From Bacteroidaceae bacterium (GTDB taxonomy: Bacteria > Bacteroidota > Bacteroidia > Bacteroidales > Bacteroidaceae), in assembly GCA_017631315.1 (NCBI GenBank), contig JAGBTN010000012.1:62001-126000 (forward strand): a stretch of DNA of 64,000 nucleotides, in the 5' to 3' direction. The stretch's first letter is position 1; each line of letters begins with the position of its first letter. A program made the position numbers and the translations under genes. This document shows, in pieces, positions 46,033 to 58,273 of the stretch. The notes below the pieces were generated by a model that worked only from the letters and a program-made list of their open reading frames with translations, was not told where the DNA came from and ran no database searches.

Positions 46033-47334
46033 ATGAAGTATCTTCTCTCTATACTGCTATTGTTTATACACCTACTTGGTGTGGTGGCACAAAACAAAAT
46101 TACCATTGACAACGAAACACGACGCATTCGTGAAGAGTTCCTAGATCGCAAGTTCGGCATTTTCCTTCATTGGGGAATCTACTCCATGTTAGCCGACGGA
46201 GAATGGGTGATGCACAATCGCAGTCTCGACCGCAACGAGTATGCAAAACTCGCTGGAGGTTTCTATCCTTCACTCTTCGATGCCCACGAATGGACAAAAC
46301 TCTTCAAGGAGGCTGGCGCCCAATACGTCACCTTTACCAGCAGACATCATGACGGCTTTTCGATGTGGGCAACAAAGGCAAGCCCTTATAACATCGTTGA
46401 TGCCACACCCTTCAAACGTGACATCATTGGCGAACTTGCGGAGGCATGTAAAGAGCAGAAGCTCAAACTACAATTCTACTACAGCCACATGGACTGGCAG
46501 CGCACGGATTATCCGATGGGAAGATGCAGAAGCTGTCCTCACGATAGTGCCACCACAAATTGGAAGACCTATTTTGCTTTCATGAACAAGCAACTCACAG
46601 AACTCCTGACCAATTATGGCCCGATTGGTGCCATTTGGTTCGATGGCATGTGGGACCATCCGGAGAAGGAATTCGACTGGCAACTCGACGAACAGTACGC
46701 ACTTATCAAGAGTCTGCAACCAACTTGTATGATTGGAAACAACCACCATGGCTCGCCCATCGGGGTTGAAGACTTCCAACTCTTCGAACAAGATCTGCCG
46801 GGGCAGAACACTGCAGGATTCTCCGGAGAACAAAAGATTTCACAGCTTCCTTTGGAAACCTGCATGACGATGAACAACACGTGGGGCTACAGCATTACTG
46901 ACAAGAACTACAAAAGCAGTGAAGACCTCATTCGTCGGCTGGTTACTGCTGCAGGCCTGAATGCTAACTTCCTACTTAATATTGGCCCACGTCCTGACGG
47001 GAAACTGCCTGACCAAGCCGTCGAAATACTGAAGCACATAGGAACCTTCATGAAAACGAATGGAGAAACCATCTATGAAACTCGAGGTGGGTGTGTTCCT
47101 CCGCAAGCATGGGGCGTTACGACACAAAAAGGCAAGAAACTCTACATACATATACTACACAAAGTTGAGAATAGACAAATCTTTCTTCCCCTTACGACAC
47201 GGAGTATCACGAAGGTAGTATCATACCACAGCAAGGCGAAGATGAAGATACAACAAGAGGAAGGCGGATACCGTATTTTCCTGCCAGAACTGCCCGACAT
47301 GGTTGACTTTATCCTCTGTGCCACACTTAAATAA
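46033..47334 (+). CDS. Alpha-L-fucosidase, GH29
   Basis: The 433-residue secreted enzyme has a signal peptide (1-20, VVA|QNK) and a GH29 TIM barrel: FGIFLHWGIYSML at 41-53, TSRHHDGFSMW near 102-112 and the nucleophile Asp204 in IWFDGMWDH. A GH29-B-like acid/base candidate lies in VEDFQLFEQDLPG, and TAAGLNANFLLNIGPRPDG follows. It releases fucose from glycans such as mucin or milk sugars. The end is a short beta domain. Its TAA stop overlaps the next gene's ATG by one base (47334). No fucose-utilisation genes are nearby, but the GH2 enzyme downstream suggests a host-glycan theme. Confidence 0.95.
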   Translation: MKYLLSILLLFIHLLGVVAQNKITIDNETRRIREEFLDRKFGIFLHWGIYSMLADGEWVMHNRSLDRNEYAKLAGGFYPSLFDAHEWTKLFKEAGAQYVTFTSRHHDGFSMWATKASPYNIVDATPFKRDIIGELAEACKEQKLKLQFYYSHMDWQRTDYPMGRCRSCPHDSATTNWKTYFAFMNKQLTELLTNYGPIGAIWFDGMWDHPEKEFDWQLDEQYALIKSLQPTCMIGNNHHGSPIGVEDFQLFEQDLPGQNTAGFSGEQKISQLPLETCMTMNNTWGYSITDKNYKSSEDLIRRLVTAAGLNANFLLNIGPRPDGKLPDQAVEILKHIGTFMKTNGETIYETRGGCVPPQAWGVTTQKGKKLYIHILHKVENRQIFLPLTTRSITKVVSYHSKAKMKIQQEEGGYRIFLPELPDMVDFILCATLK

Positions 47335-48482
47335 TGAACAAGACACTTTTGCTTCTTCCTATTCTTCTGCTTATTGCTTGTACAGCTAAGCAGGAGAAAA
47401 ATAGTTCCGTTTTGTTTACATCTGATGCGGGAAAGCAGGACACTTTGCCGTATTACGACCTGCATGAGATACAGAGCAGCGGCACTATTATCGCAGGCAC
47501 ACTAAGTGGGCCGGATACATACTACGAGTATCACGGCAAAGAGATGGGGGCACAATTTAAGATTGCAGAAGCATTTGCACAAAGCATCGGGGTAGTTCTC
47601 CAAATGGAAATTTCGCCCGACACCACAACATTATTGAATAAACTGAGAGCAGGTGAAATTGACTTCATTGCCCTCGAAATGCCCACATGGCAGACACGCG
47701 ATGGCGAAAGTCTTTTGAGAAATGCCATTGCCGAGTGGTGGAAACCTAATCGCATTCAGCAGATAAAGAGTTCTGCCAATAATACAACCGTTACCGTCAG
47801 ACGCCGGATGCGCCCCGTTATGCAAGATATTTCGCACGGTATCATTTCCGCTTACGACAAGTTGTTTCGCAGACATAGTCTTACGGCCGGTTGGGATTGG
47901 CGTCTGCTTGCTGCCATGTGCTATCAGGAGTCCGGTTTCGACCCACAAGCCATCTCGTCTGTGGGGGCTGAAGGATTAATGCAGTTAATGCCTTCCACTG
48001 CCGAGGCAATGGACGTTCCCATGGATAAACGCTTCGATCCTGAGCATAACATTGCTGCCTCTGCACGATATATCAGAATCGTCAGCCAGTCTTTTTCCGA
48101 CATCAACAATGCAGAAGAGCGCATCAAATTCACGCTTGGTGCCTACAACGGAGGTGTCGGTCACATTCAAGATGCCCAAACCTTGGCTCGCAAAGCAGGG
48201 AAAAACCACCAACTTTGGAACGAAGTCGTACCCTACATTCTACTTCTTTCCGAACCACAATACTACCGAGACCCGGAAGTCCGTTATGGATATATGCGTG
48301 GCAGCGAAACGGAAGCCTACGTCCGGCTCATCATTGAACGCTGGAATCAATACCGCGGATATGCTCGTAATCATAGCACAGGCAGTACACCATCGCCTGC
48401 AAAAAAGAGCCTGCGGAACGGTAAGTACCAAAGCGTAGTCAAGCCTGCAGAAGAAAGGGTGCCAGAGAACAGACAAAACTAA
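47334..48482 (+). CDS. MltF-like lytic transglycosylase with shortened binding domain
   Basis: The 382-residue lipoprotein (lipobox LIAC, Cys16) has an N-terminal piece of a periplasmic solute-binding fold (about 42-125: SGTIIAGTLSGPDTYYEYHGKEMG, LLNKLRAGEIDFIALEMP) and a C-terminal SLT goose-type lysozyme domain (about 170-360). Catalytic Glu199 is in YQESGFDP, followed by SSVGAEGLMQLMPSTAEAM and AYNGGVGH. MltF cleaves peptidoglycan glycan strands. In E. coli MltF the regulatory SBP_bac_3 domain is about 230 residues; here only about 85-120 are recognisable, suggesting loss of the second lobe. Its start overlaps the fucosidase stop, an odd pairing. The last 25 residues are basic and low complexity. 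Confidence 0.88.
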   Translation: MNKTLLLLPILLLIACTAKQEKNSSVLFTSDAGKQDTLPYYDLHEIQSSGTIIAGTLSGPDTYYEYHGKEMGAQFKIAEAFAQSIGVVLQMEISPDTTTLLNKLRAGEIDFIALEMPTWQTRDGESLLRNAIAEWWKPNRIQQIKSSANNTTVTVRRRMRPVMQDISHGIISAYDKLFRRHSLTAGWDWRLLAAMCYQESGFDPQAISSVGAEGLMQLMPSTAEAMDVPMDKRFDPEHNIAASARYIRIVSQSFSDINNAEERIKFTLGAYNGGVGHIQDAQTLARKAGKNHQLWNEVVPYILLLSEPQYYRDPEVRYGYMRGSETEAYVRLIIERWNQYRGYARNHSTGSTPSPAKKSLRNGKYQSVVKPAEERVPENRQN

Positions 48483-52272
<3,790 letters not shown>

Positions 52273-52279
52273 CACCACA

Positions 52280-52513
52280 ATGAAACAGGAAGAACTATCA
52301 CTCGAAGAACAGGTTGAGCGCATCCGGAAGAAACGTGCAAAACAATTTGATAAAACAAAAATAAGGGTTGCACTTAATGTTCTGTTTCTACTCTTGGCTG
52401 CCATAGGACTTGCCATGTACTTTTTCTTCGACACAAATAATGTAACAGCACTCCTTGTTATTGCATTCGGTATGTTATTCAAAGTGGTTGAATTCATACT
52501 TCGCCTCTTTTAA
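52280..52513 (+). CDS. Small membrane protein, two helices
   Basis: From ATG 52280, seven bases after the GH2 stop, the product has 77 residues: a charged N-terminal helix (LSLEEQVERIRKKRAKQFD) followed by two membrane segments (ALNVLFLLLAAIGLAMYFFF and ALLVIAFGMLFKVVEFIL). A longer frame from 52160 would run through the end of the GH2 gene and is rejected. I do not recognise a characterised family. It precedes the porin gene by three bases and is probably translated with it. Confidence 0.8.
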   Translation: MKQEELSLEEQVERIRKKRAKQFDKTKIRVALNVLFLLLAAIGLAMYFFFDTNNVTALLVIAFGMLFKVVEFILRLF

Positions 52514-52516
52514 ACG

Positions 52517-54793
52517 ATGAATAGGACAACATACATACAACTATTCTTACTCCTCGCTTTGTGGTGGGGGGGCTGTAGTCAATGGTCTTTAGTTCTGGCA
52601 CAAGCACACCGCGTCAACCAGGACGGAAGTAATACCACTCTGTACGATGACGGCGACAGCTATATCCTGGCACCAGAACATGGCACTTATGTTGATGGCG
52701 CAGGCAACCGTACAACTTGGGGACGAGACACAACAAGGTTCAAGAGCAAGAAGAATATTCCCATTGGGCAATATCAGTGGGTTCTGGAACCCCGTCTTGG
52801 AACTATTATCGATGCAGAGAACAACGATACCGTAGTACATGACTTCTACAAATGGAATGCCACAGATGGTTATACTGGCGAGTACAACTACCTTGCCAAC
52901 ATCGGTTCTCCTCGTTTGAGTCGTCTCTATTTCAACCGGAATAACACCTCCGACGAATTTCTTTTCCTTCAGCCATTCAGTTTCTTTCGTGGCTCACTGC
53001 AAAACTTTCGCTTCACTAACACAAAGAGTCCCATTACGAACCTTGCATATCACTCATGCGGCAACCGACAAACAGGCGAAGACCGTGTCAGAGGTTATTT
53101 TGCCACAAATATCAATAAGCGGGCTGGACTTGGCTTCAAGATTGACTACAGCTATGGCATTGGCTACTACTATGCCCAACCAAACAGCATGTTTGGAAGC
53201 ACCTTCTATGGTTATTACCGAGGCGACCGTTACAACCTTCACGCATATATAGGCATCAATCACATGAAGATGGGTGAAAACGGTGGTATCGAAGATGACC
53301 GGTACATTGAAGACCCTTTGGCCTTCGGGCAGGAATACACATCAGGAAACATTCCCACGATGCTTAGCCAAACATGGAACCGCAATCATGAACAACACGC
53401 ATATCTCACTCATCGCTATAATGTTGGTTTCTCCAGAACGATAGAGGTGCCTGACTCGCTGAAACCCACTCCCCCATCGGCATCGGCACTCATCTCCAAC
53501 CTTCCGGATAGTATTCAAACAATACTCCGACAAGATTCTGTGATGCGTAAGCTTACCGTCGACTCGCTCCTGCAAGTTTGGAACGATACGCTTACGGTTC
53601 CCTCTGAGTTTGTTCCTGTAACAAGCTTTATTCACACCTTCGAGATGAGTAATCTCAAACACGAATATCTGTCGCACAATACAACCCAGAACTACTACAC
53701 CCACAATTACTACGGAGACACAAACGAAATGTCAGACCTGACACGAGCACTCTCCGTTCGTAACACCTTTGGCGTGGCTTTGCGCGAAGGGTTTAATAAA
53801 TGGGCTAAAATGGGCATTACGCTGTTTGGCACACACAAGTTGCGTTCTTATAAGTTGATGGATGGCCTCAACGGAATGATGCCTTATACGGAACACGACA
53901 TCTCTGTGGGCGGCGAATTGGCTCGCACGCAAGGTTCGCGCTTCAATTATAATGCTTCGGGAGAAGTATGGCTCATTGGAGAACATGTTGGCGATTTGAA
54001 TATTGACGGAAAGACAGACTTGAACATTCGCCTTGGCAAACGCGACACTCTCGTTGCCAATCTGCATGCTGGTTTCATGCATCGCAAACCGACATTCTTC
54101 TTCAGACACTTCCACTCACAAAGCACATGGTGGGACAATTATGACCTCAGCCGTGAAGTTCGCTTCAAAGTCGATGGCACGCTGCGTCTTAAGAAGTTAG
54201 GAACAAAACTGCAAGTAGGATTTGAAAATGTGTCTAACTACACATACTTCGGCATGCAAAACACCCTGCTCAAAGGGAAAGATGCAGAATCTGTTATACC
54301 CACAGATTTCAGCCATGCAGTAGGTGTAATGCAAGCAGACAACGTGCAAGTCTTCGGAGCGAGTCTTTCGCAGGACCTTAAGTGGAAGATTGTGCATTGG
54401 GACAATAGAATCAGCTATCAAATGAGCAGCAACCAAGACGTTCTTCCGCTGCCAACTGTAGACATCTACACGAATCTATACTTGCTGTTCCGCATAGCAA
54501 AAGTGATGCGTGTGCAGTTAGGAGCCGACATGCGTTTCTTCACTTCATACTATGCTCCCGACTATAGTCCCGCCATTCAACAGTTTGCTGTTCAAGACAC
54601 CAACCACGAACGTGTAGAGATTGGCAACTACCCCATCATCGGTGCCTATGCCAACCTGCATCTTAAACGTTGTCGCATATATGTATCTGCACGACATGTC
54701 AATGCTGGCTCCGGTCATTCGTTCCTTGTACCACACTATCCCATCAACCCAATGACCATACATTTTGGTCTTAGCTGGAACTTCTTCAATTAA
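52517..54793 (+). CDS. Putative porin of the Bacteroidota outer membrane
   Basis: The 758-residue product has a signal peptide (1-29, VLA|QAH), an N-terminal repeated Asp/Gly/Asn-rich section (DGSNTTLYDDGDSYILAPEHG), and a large beta-barrel body whose start YNYLANIGSPRLSRLYFNR followed by FLFLQPFSFF is a hallmark of the family annotated as putative porin. The end NPMTIHFGLSWNFFN is a C-terminal aromatic barrel strand. An insert with TPPSASALISNLPDSIQTIL (about 315-350) could be a surface loop. Role: probable passive channel; ligand not known. It lies three bases after the small membrane protein and is followed after one base by the oxidoreductase gene. Confidence 0.88.
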   Translation: MNRTTYIQLFLLLALWWGGCSQWSLVLAQAHRVNQDGSNTTLYDDGDSYILAPEHGTYVDGAGNRTTWGRDTTRFKSKKNIPIGQYQWVLEPRLGTIIDAENNDTVVHDFYKWNATDGYTGEYNYLANIGSPRLSRLYFNRNNTSDEFLFLQPFSFFRGSLQNFRFTNTKSPITNLAYHSCGNRQTGEDRVRGYFATNINKRAGLGFKIDYSYGIGYYYAQPNSMFGSTFYGYYRGDRYNLHAYIGINHMKMGENGGIEDDRYIEDPLAFGQEYTSGNIPTMLSQTWNRNHEQHAYLTHRYNVGFSRTIEVPDSLKPTPPSASALISNLPDSIQTILRQDSVMRKLTVDSLLQVWNDTLTVPSEFVPVTSFIHTFEMSNLKHEYLSHNTTQNYYTHNYYGDTNEMSDLTRALSVRNTFGVALREGFNKWAKMGITLFGTHKLRSYKLMDGLNGMMPYTEHDISVGGELARTQGSRFNYNASGEVWLIGEHVGDLNIDGKTDLNIRLGKRDTLVANLHAGFMHRKPTFFFRHFHSQSTWWDNYDLSREVRFKVDGTLRLKKLGTKLQVGFENVSNYTYFGMQNTLLKGKDAESVIPTDFSHAVGVMQADNVQVFGASLSQDLKWKIVHWDNRISYQMSSNQDVLPLPTVDIYTNLYLLFRIAKVMRVQLGADMRFFTSYYAPDYSPAIQQFAVQDTNHERVEIGNYPIIGAYANLHLKRCRIYVSARHVNAGSGHSFLVPHYPINPMTIHFGLSWNFFN

Positions 54794-54794
54794 A

Positions 54795-55790
54795 ATGTCT
54801 CAACCAATATATAAAGAAATACGCTGGGGATTCATCGGATGCGGTGAAGTCACAGAAAAGAAGAGTGGTCCGGCATTTAACCAAGTGCCTGGTTCACGCA
54901 TACAAGCCGTAATGAGCCGAAGCAAGGAGAAAGCAAGTTCGTACGCAGAACGACACAACATTCCACGCTGGTACACAGATGCACAACAACTCATTAACGA
55001 CCCTGATGTGAATGCCGTCTACATTGCAACGCCTCCTTCTTCGCATGCCACATATGCTATTATGGCAATGAAAGCGGGGAAACCTGTCTATGTGGAGAAA
55101 CCTTTGGCAAGCAGTTACATCGACTGTCAACGCATCAATCGTATCAGCGAGCAGACTCGCGTCCCATGCTTTGTGGCATATTATCGACGAAAACTGCCAT
55201 ACTTCCTGAAGGTCAAAGAATTGGTTGAGAGCGGAGTCATTGGCAAAGTAACTTCCGTACAAATACGCTTTGCCTGTCCGCCACGGCTGCTCGACTATAA
55301 CAGCACCGCACTGCCTTGGCGAGTGCAACGCGACATTGCTGGCGGAGGCTATTTCTACGACCTTGCTCCACACCAGATTGATTTGCTGCAAGAAATCTTT
55401 GGGCCAATTGTACGGGCAAAAGGTTTTAGCAGCAATCGTGGCAAACTCTACGAGACTGAAGACACTGTGAGTGCAGCCTTCCAGTTTGCCGACGGGCTAC
55501 CCGGAAGTGGCTCATGGTGTTTTGTCAGCCACGAGAGTGCTCGCACTGACCGCATCGAACTGATCGGAGAACACGGACAACTTTGTTTTTCCGTCTTTAC
55601 TTATGAACCCATCGTGCTACGCACGGAACAAGGGAGACAAGAGTTACACGTAGAAAATCCAGAATACGTCCAACTGCCACTCATCCGTAGCGTTGTTGAA
55701 CACCTGCAACATCATGGCATCTGCACCGCCGACAGCATCAGTGCCACCAGTGTCAATTGGGTAATGGACCGTATCCTCGGAAAGATTTAA
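54795..55790 (+). CDS. Gfo/Idh/MocA family oxidoreductase
   Basis: From ATG 54795 (MSQPIYKEIRWGF; the frame is open further upstream but overlaps the porin) the protein has 331 residues. It has a Rossmann start WGFIGCGEVTEKKSGPAFNQ (about 9-29), the conserved second-strand AVYIATPPSSHATYAIMAMKAGKPVYVEKPL near 78-108 with the catalytic-type EKP, and a C-terminal alpha/beta domain with GGGYFYDLAPHQIDLLQEI near 188. Members oxidise or reduce sugars and cyclitols using NAD(P). It completes the GH2, small protein, porin operon; the substrate is not evident. Confidence 0.9.
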   Translation: MSQPIYKEIRWGFIGCGEVTEKKSGPAFNQVPGSRIQAVMSRSKEKASSYAERHNIPRWYTDAQQLINDPDVNAVYIATPPSSHATYAIMAMKAGKPVYVEKPLASSYIDCQRINRISEQTRVPCFVAYYRRKLPYFLKVKELVESGVIGKVTSVQIRFACPPRLLDYNSTALPWRVQRDIAGGGYFYDLAPHQIDLLQEIFGPIVRAKGFSSNRGKLYETEDTVSAAFQFADGLPGSGSWCFVSHESARTDRIELIGEHGQLCFSVFTYEPIVLRTEQGRQELHVENPEYVQLPLIRSVVEHLQHHGICTADSISATSVNWVMDRILGKI

Positions 55791-55843
55791 TTCGGGGAAT
55801 TATTTTCCAAACATTTGCACAAGGAGGAAAGTTCCTCAAGCAC

Positions 55844-55909
55844 ACTCGTCCTTTCGCCCCGAAGGACGCGTCCATTTTGCCAAGTGGACTGCAGGATGAT
55901 TGAATTACC
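55844..55909. repeat. 22-bp-period intergenic array, ACTCGTCC family, three units
   Basis: Units start at 55844 (ACTCGTCC), 55866 (ACGCGTCC) and 55888 (ACTGCAGG). This is nearly the order seen at 14778-14865 (ACTCGTCC, ACGAGTCC, ACGCGTCC, ACTGCACT). The array fills the 114-bp gap between convergent genes and its last unit runs five bases into the stop of the flippase-like gene. Confidence 0.8.
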
Positions 55910-56945
55910 GTTTGTTTCCCACTTTCATCAGCATAATGCCGATGACTATCCAAACGATTTCGCGAACACGACAGATAATGCTCACGAAGAGTCCTTGAGC
56001 CGCTGTCAAGCCAAGAGCTGCTGTGGAAAGTGCAAAGCCACCTTCTTGTACGCCTAACTGCATCGGCAGGAATCCAATCAGGTTTGCAAAAAGTGTCGTG
56101 AGAGATACAATGAGGATGGAATGCATATATGTAAGCATAATGCCATCGAAACCTCCGCCTCCGTCAATACCAAAGAGCAACAGCATGAACAATACTTCCG
56201 CACTTTGGACAACCCTCGCAAAATATTCGAGCAGCAATGCTACATAGAAGTTGCGACGGCTTTGTTGATGCAGGGCAGCTATCTGCTCGTCGACCTTATG
56301 CAACGACTCGGCATGGGCTGCAAGAAAGCGTTGGCTCCAACCTTTAAGTCCGGGCAGATGTCCTATCCAACGAATGGCTCTTACGACAAGACCATATCGG
56401 TATCCTCTTGAAAAGAGGTAGAATGCTATCAGACAGAATACGACAATCACACCGAGCACGATGCAGACCGTTGTGTTAAGACTGCATGCCTCGTCGCCTG
56501 CCAGAGCAAGTATAAGGTAGAAAAACACTGTGGAAAACCAAAACCAGAAGTGCGAAAACATGTGCATCATGGCATATAGTATGACGGAAGACGTTGCATG
56601 CTGTTTGGAGATATCCTTGCTTAACTCCATGATGCGGTATGGTTCTCCGCCCAAACCTCCGACGGGTGTGGCATAGTTTAAGGCATAGCCTGTAATAGTC
56701 AATTTGAAGATGCGCCAGAAACCTACGTGCTCGTCGGGATCGGTATTGCCCTTGATAATCGCCATCCAGGCTAAAGCATTAAGGCCATAAATGACTATCC
56801 AAATGCCTATAATGGGTATCAGCCAATAGCCGGCACGGCAAATGTGGTCCCACAACTCTACGAAGCTGACGTCGAAGGTGAATAGCATCACCACTACAAC
56901 GACAAGACCAAGTACGAAAAATATGTTATTCAGGCTCCACTTCAT
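55905..56945 (-). CDS. Flippase-like membrane protein (lysylphosphatidylglycerol synthase TM region/UPF0104)
   Basis: The 346-residue protein has eight or more hydrophobic helices and the family features of the AglD/MprF membrane region: VEL-like WDHICRAGYWLIPIIGIW near 32, GYALNYATPVGGLGGEPYRIMELSKD near 105-130 (conserved P-x-G-x-G-E), and the end LPMQLGVQEGGFALSTAALGLTAAQGLFVSIICRVREIVWIVIG (landmark region 290-335). Such proteins flip or act on lipids. Its start overlaps the CDP-alcohol phosphotransferase stop (56942-56945), which suggests that it moves the lipid product of that enzyme. Confidence 0.88.
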   Translation of the reverse strand: MKWSLNNIFFVLGLVVVVVMLFTFDVSFVELWDHICRAGYWLIPIIGIWIVIYGLNALAWMAIIKGNTDPDEHVGFWRIFKLTITGYALNYATPVGGLGGEPYRIMELSKDISKQHATSSVILYAMMHMFSHFWFWFSTVFFYLILALAGDEACSLNTTVCIVLGVIVVFCLIAFYLFSRGYRYGLVVRAIRWIGHLPGLKGWSQRFLAAHAESLHKVDEQIAALHQQSRRNFYVALLLEYFARVVQSAEVLFMLLLFGIDGGGGFDGIMLTYMHSILIVSLTTLFANLIGFLPMQLGVQEGGFALSTAALGLTAAQGLFVSIICRVREIVWIVIGIMLMKVGNKR

Positions 56946-57973
56946 ACGCTGGCTTTTACCTTATTTGCCACCCTTCGGCAGAAAGCCTCATGGCGACGGT
57001 TGATGTAGTATGCCAGAAGTCCCATGAAAACTATCTCGAAAATAGTGTTTGCCATCGGCAAATCTACAAGGCAGAAGAAGAAGAACATGCCTGAACGGAA
57101 GTTGAAGGTAAGCATTGCGTTCAAGGGCATGATGGCTTTCGACTCGCGATGGAGTTCTGCGCGTATCTCTTCGGGCATATTACCGGCATTGCCATACTTC
57201 TCGCGCAAAGTATTCAAGAGGTTCTGGAACTCCGGTGTCACCTTCTCCTGCTTGCGCGTATAGTTTATGTATGTCTTGAGGAAAGACTTCCAGAGGCGAT
57301 TGCCTTTGCTTGGTGTCTCGTCATATACTTTCTGCTGTTGCACAGAAGAATCGAGTTCGCATCCGTTTTCTCCTTTCAAAAGGAACAGATGAATCTGGAT
57401 ATAATAGTCGGCCAAACGCTGCTGGCCACCCATGCCGACGAATCCGGAATAAAGTGTCAGGGCAACGGCTATTGCAGTGGCAATGAGAGCGTTCTCTTCT
57501 GTGTCGGGGATGCCAAACCAACCAAACTCCAAAGAATGGTGGTTATAGAAGCGCACCATCAAGAGGACATAGATGGGGATGAACCAGACAAAACCGGCCA
57601 CACCGTCGAGTATTCTGCCCAATCGGCTTTTCTTTCCTGTCATTCGGGCAAGTTGTCCGTCGGTACAGTCGAAGATATCAGCCTGGCAGAGCAACAAGAT
57701 GCCGATGATGTTGAGAAGAAGTCCGTTCCATCCCTCGTAGTAGAAACTGCCGTGCATGAAGAACACACTGGCTGCCGCACCGATGAACATCGAGATGATG
57801 GTAACGGTGTTCGGATGGATGTCGAACTTTGCAAAAAATAAAGCCCACAGATAACTGAGTGGGCGTACTACACGATAATCAAGCCAGTCTTCTGTCTCAG
57901 AAGATTTCAATGTTGCCTGAACTTTCTTCTTTAAGTCTTTAATCATTTTCCTTTTCTTTGACTTTGAAATCAC
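56942..57973 (-). CDS. CDP-alcohol phosphatidyltransferase family enzyme with atypical motif
   Basis: The 343-residue membrane protein (Met10 at 57946 is an alternative start) has the CDP-alcohol transferase signature at 102-127: Asp102, Asp105-Gly106, Ala109-Arg110, Gly119 and Asp123 are in place, but the fourth Asp, expected at 127, is Gly in LDGVAGF, and 128 is Phe. About six to eight helices surround it, with an insertion of about 90 residues between helices (QIHLFLLKGENGCEL to ESKAIMPLNAM). The enzyme should transfer a CDP-activated alcohol or head group to a lipid or the reverse. It is cotranscribed with the flippase-like gene and diverges from a gene pair that could make a CDP-activated head group. 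Confidence 0.85.
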   Translation of the reverse strand: MISKSKKRKMIKDLKKKVQATLKSSETEDWLDYRVVRPLSYLWALFFAKFDIHPNTVTIISMFIGAAASVFFMHGSFYYEGWNGLLLNIIGILLLCQADIFDCTDGQLARMTGKKSRLGRILDGVAGFVWFIPIYVLLMVRFYNHHSLEFGWFGIPDTEENALIATAIAVALTLYSGFVGMGGQQRLADYYIQIHLFLLKGENGCELDSSVQQQKVYDETPSKGNRLWKSFLKTYINYTRKQEKVTPEFQNLLNTLREKYGNAGNMPEEIRAELHRESKAIMPLNAMLTFNFRSGMFFFFCLVDLPMANTIFEIVFMGLLAYYINRRHEAFCRRVANKVKASV

Positions 57974-57999
57974 CTCTACAAGGAGAGCCCCGAAACCTT

Positions 58000-58087
58000 A
58001 CACGTTAAGTCGTCAAACTATACACGTTAAGTTGACGATTTTAACACGTTAAGTTTGCCATTTAAACAGGCATAGTTTCCAGAATCG
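58000..58087. repeat. 22-bp-period intergenic array, ACACGTTAAGTT family, four units
   Basis: ACACGTTAAGT cores at 58000, 58022 and 58044, with a weaker unit ACAGGCATAGTT at 58066, all 22 bp apart. The array lies in the 300-bp gap between divergent genes, downstream of the predicted promoter of the CDP-alcohol transferase, hence probably in its 5' leader. Confidence 0.88.
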
Positions 58088-58114
58088 ACTTGTGTCGGGG
58101 AAAATCCTCGCACA

Positions 58115-58166
58115 CAGCCCGAACAATCCTCCCTCGAAGGGGTCCTTCATTCGGGCTGCAAAAGTA
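58115..58166 (-). promoter_or_regulatory. Promoter and structured 5' leader of the CDP-alcohol transferase operon
   Basis: On the minus strand TACTTTTG (58159-58166) is a -7 element. The predicted transcript starts within or just before CAGCCCGAA (58158-58150), which pairs perfectly with TTCGGGCTG (58123-58115); inside lies a second pairing CCCCTTCGAGGG. The mRNA would thus begin with a stable two-tier hairpin, about 140 nt before the coding region. Confidence 0.6.
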
Positions 58167-58216
58167 CAACATCTTTTGCAATTATGCCACTTCTCACCCC
58201 TTTTTTTTCCTTTTAC

Positions 58217-58247
58217 TTTGCGGTTTGGGATAAATGTCGTAACTTTG
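58217..58247 (+). promoter_or_regulatory. Promoter of the aminotransferase/nucleotidyltransferase pair
   Basis: TTTG at 58217-58220 and TAACTTTG at 58240-58247, spacing 19 bp; ATG at 58274. Confidence 0.78.
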
Positions 58248-58273
58248 CACGTAAATAAAAACAAAAGAAGATA

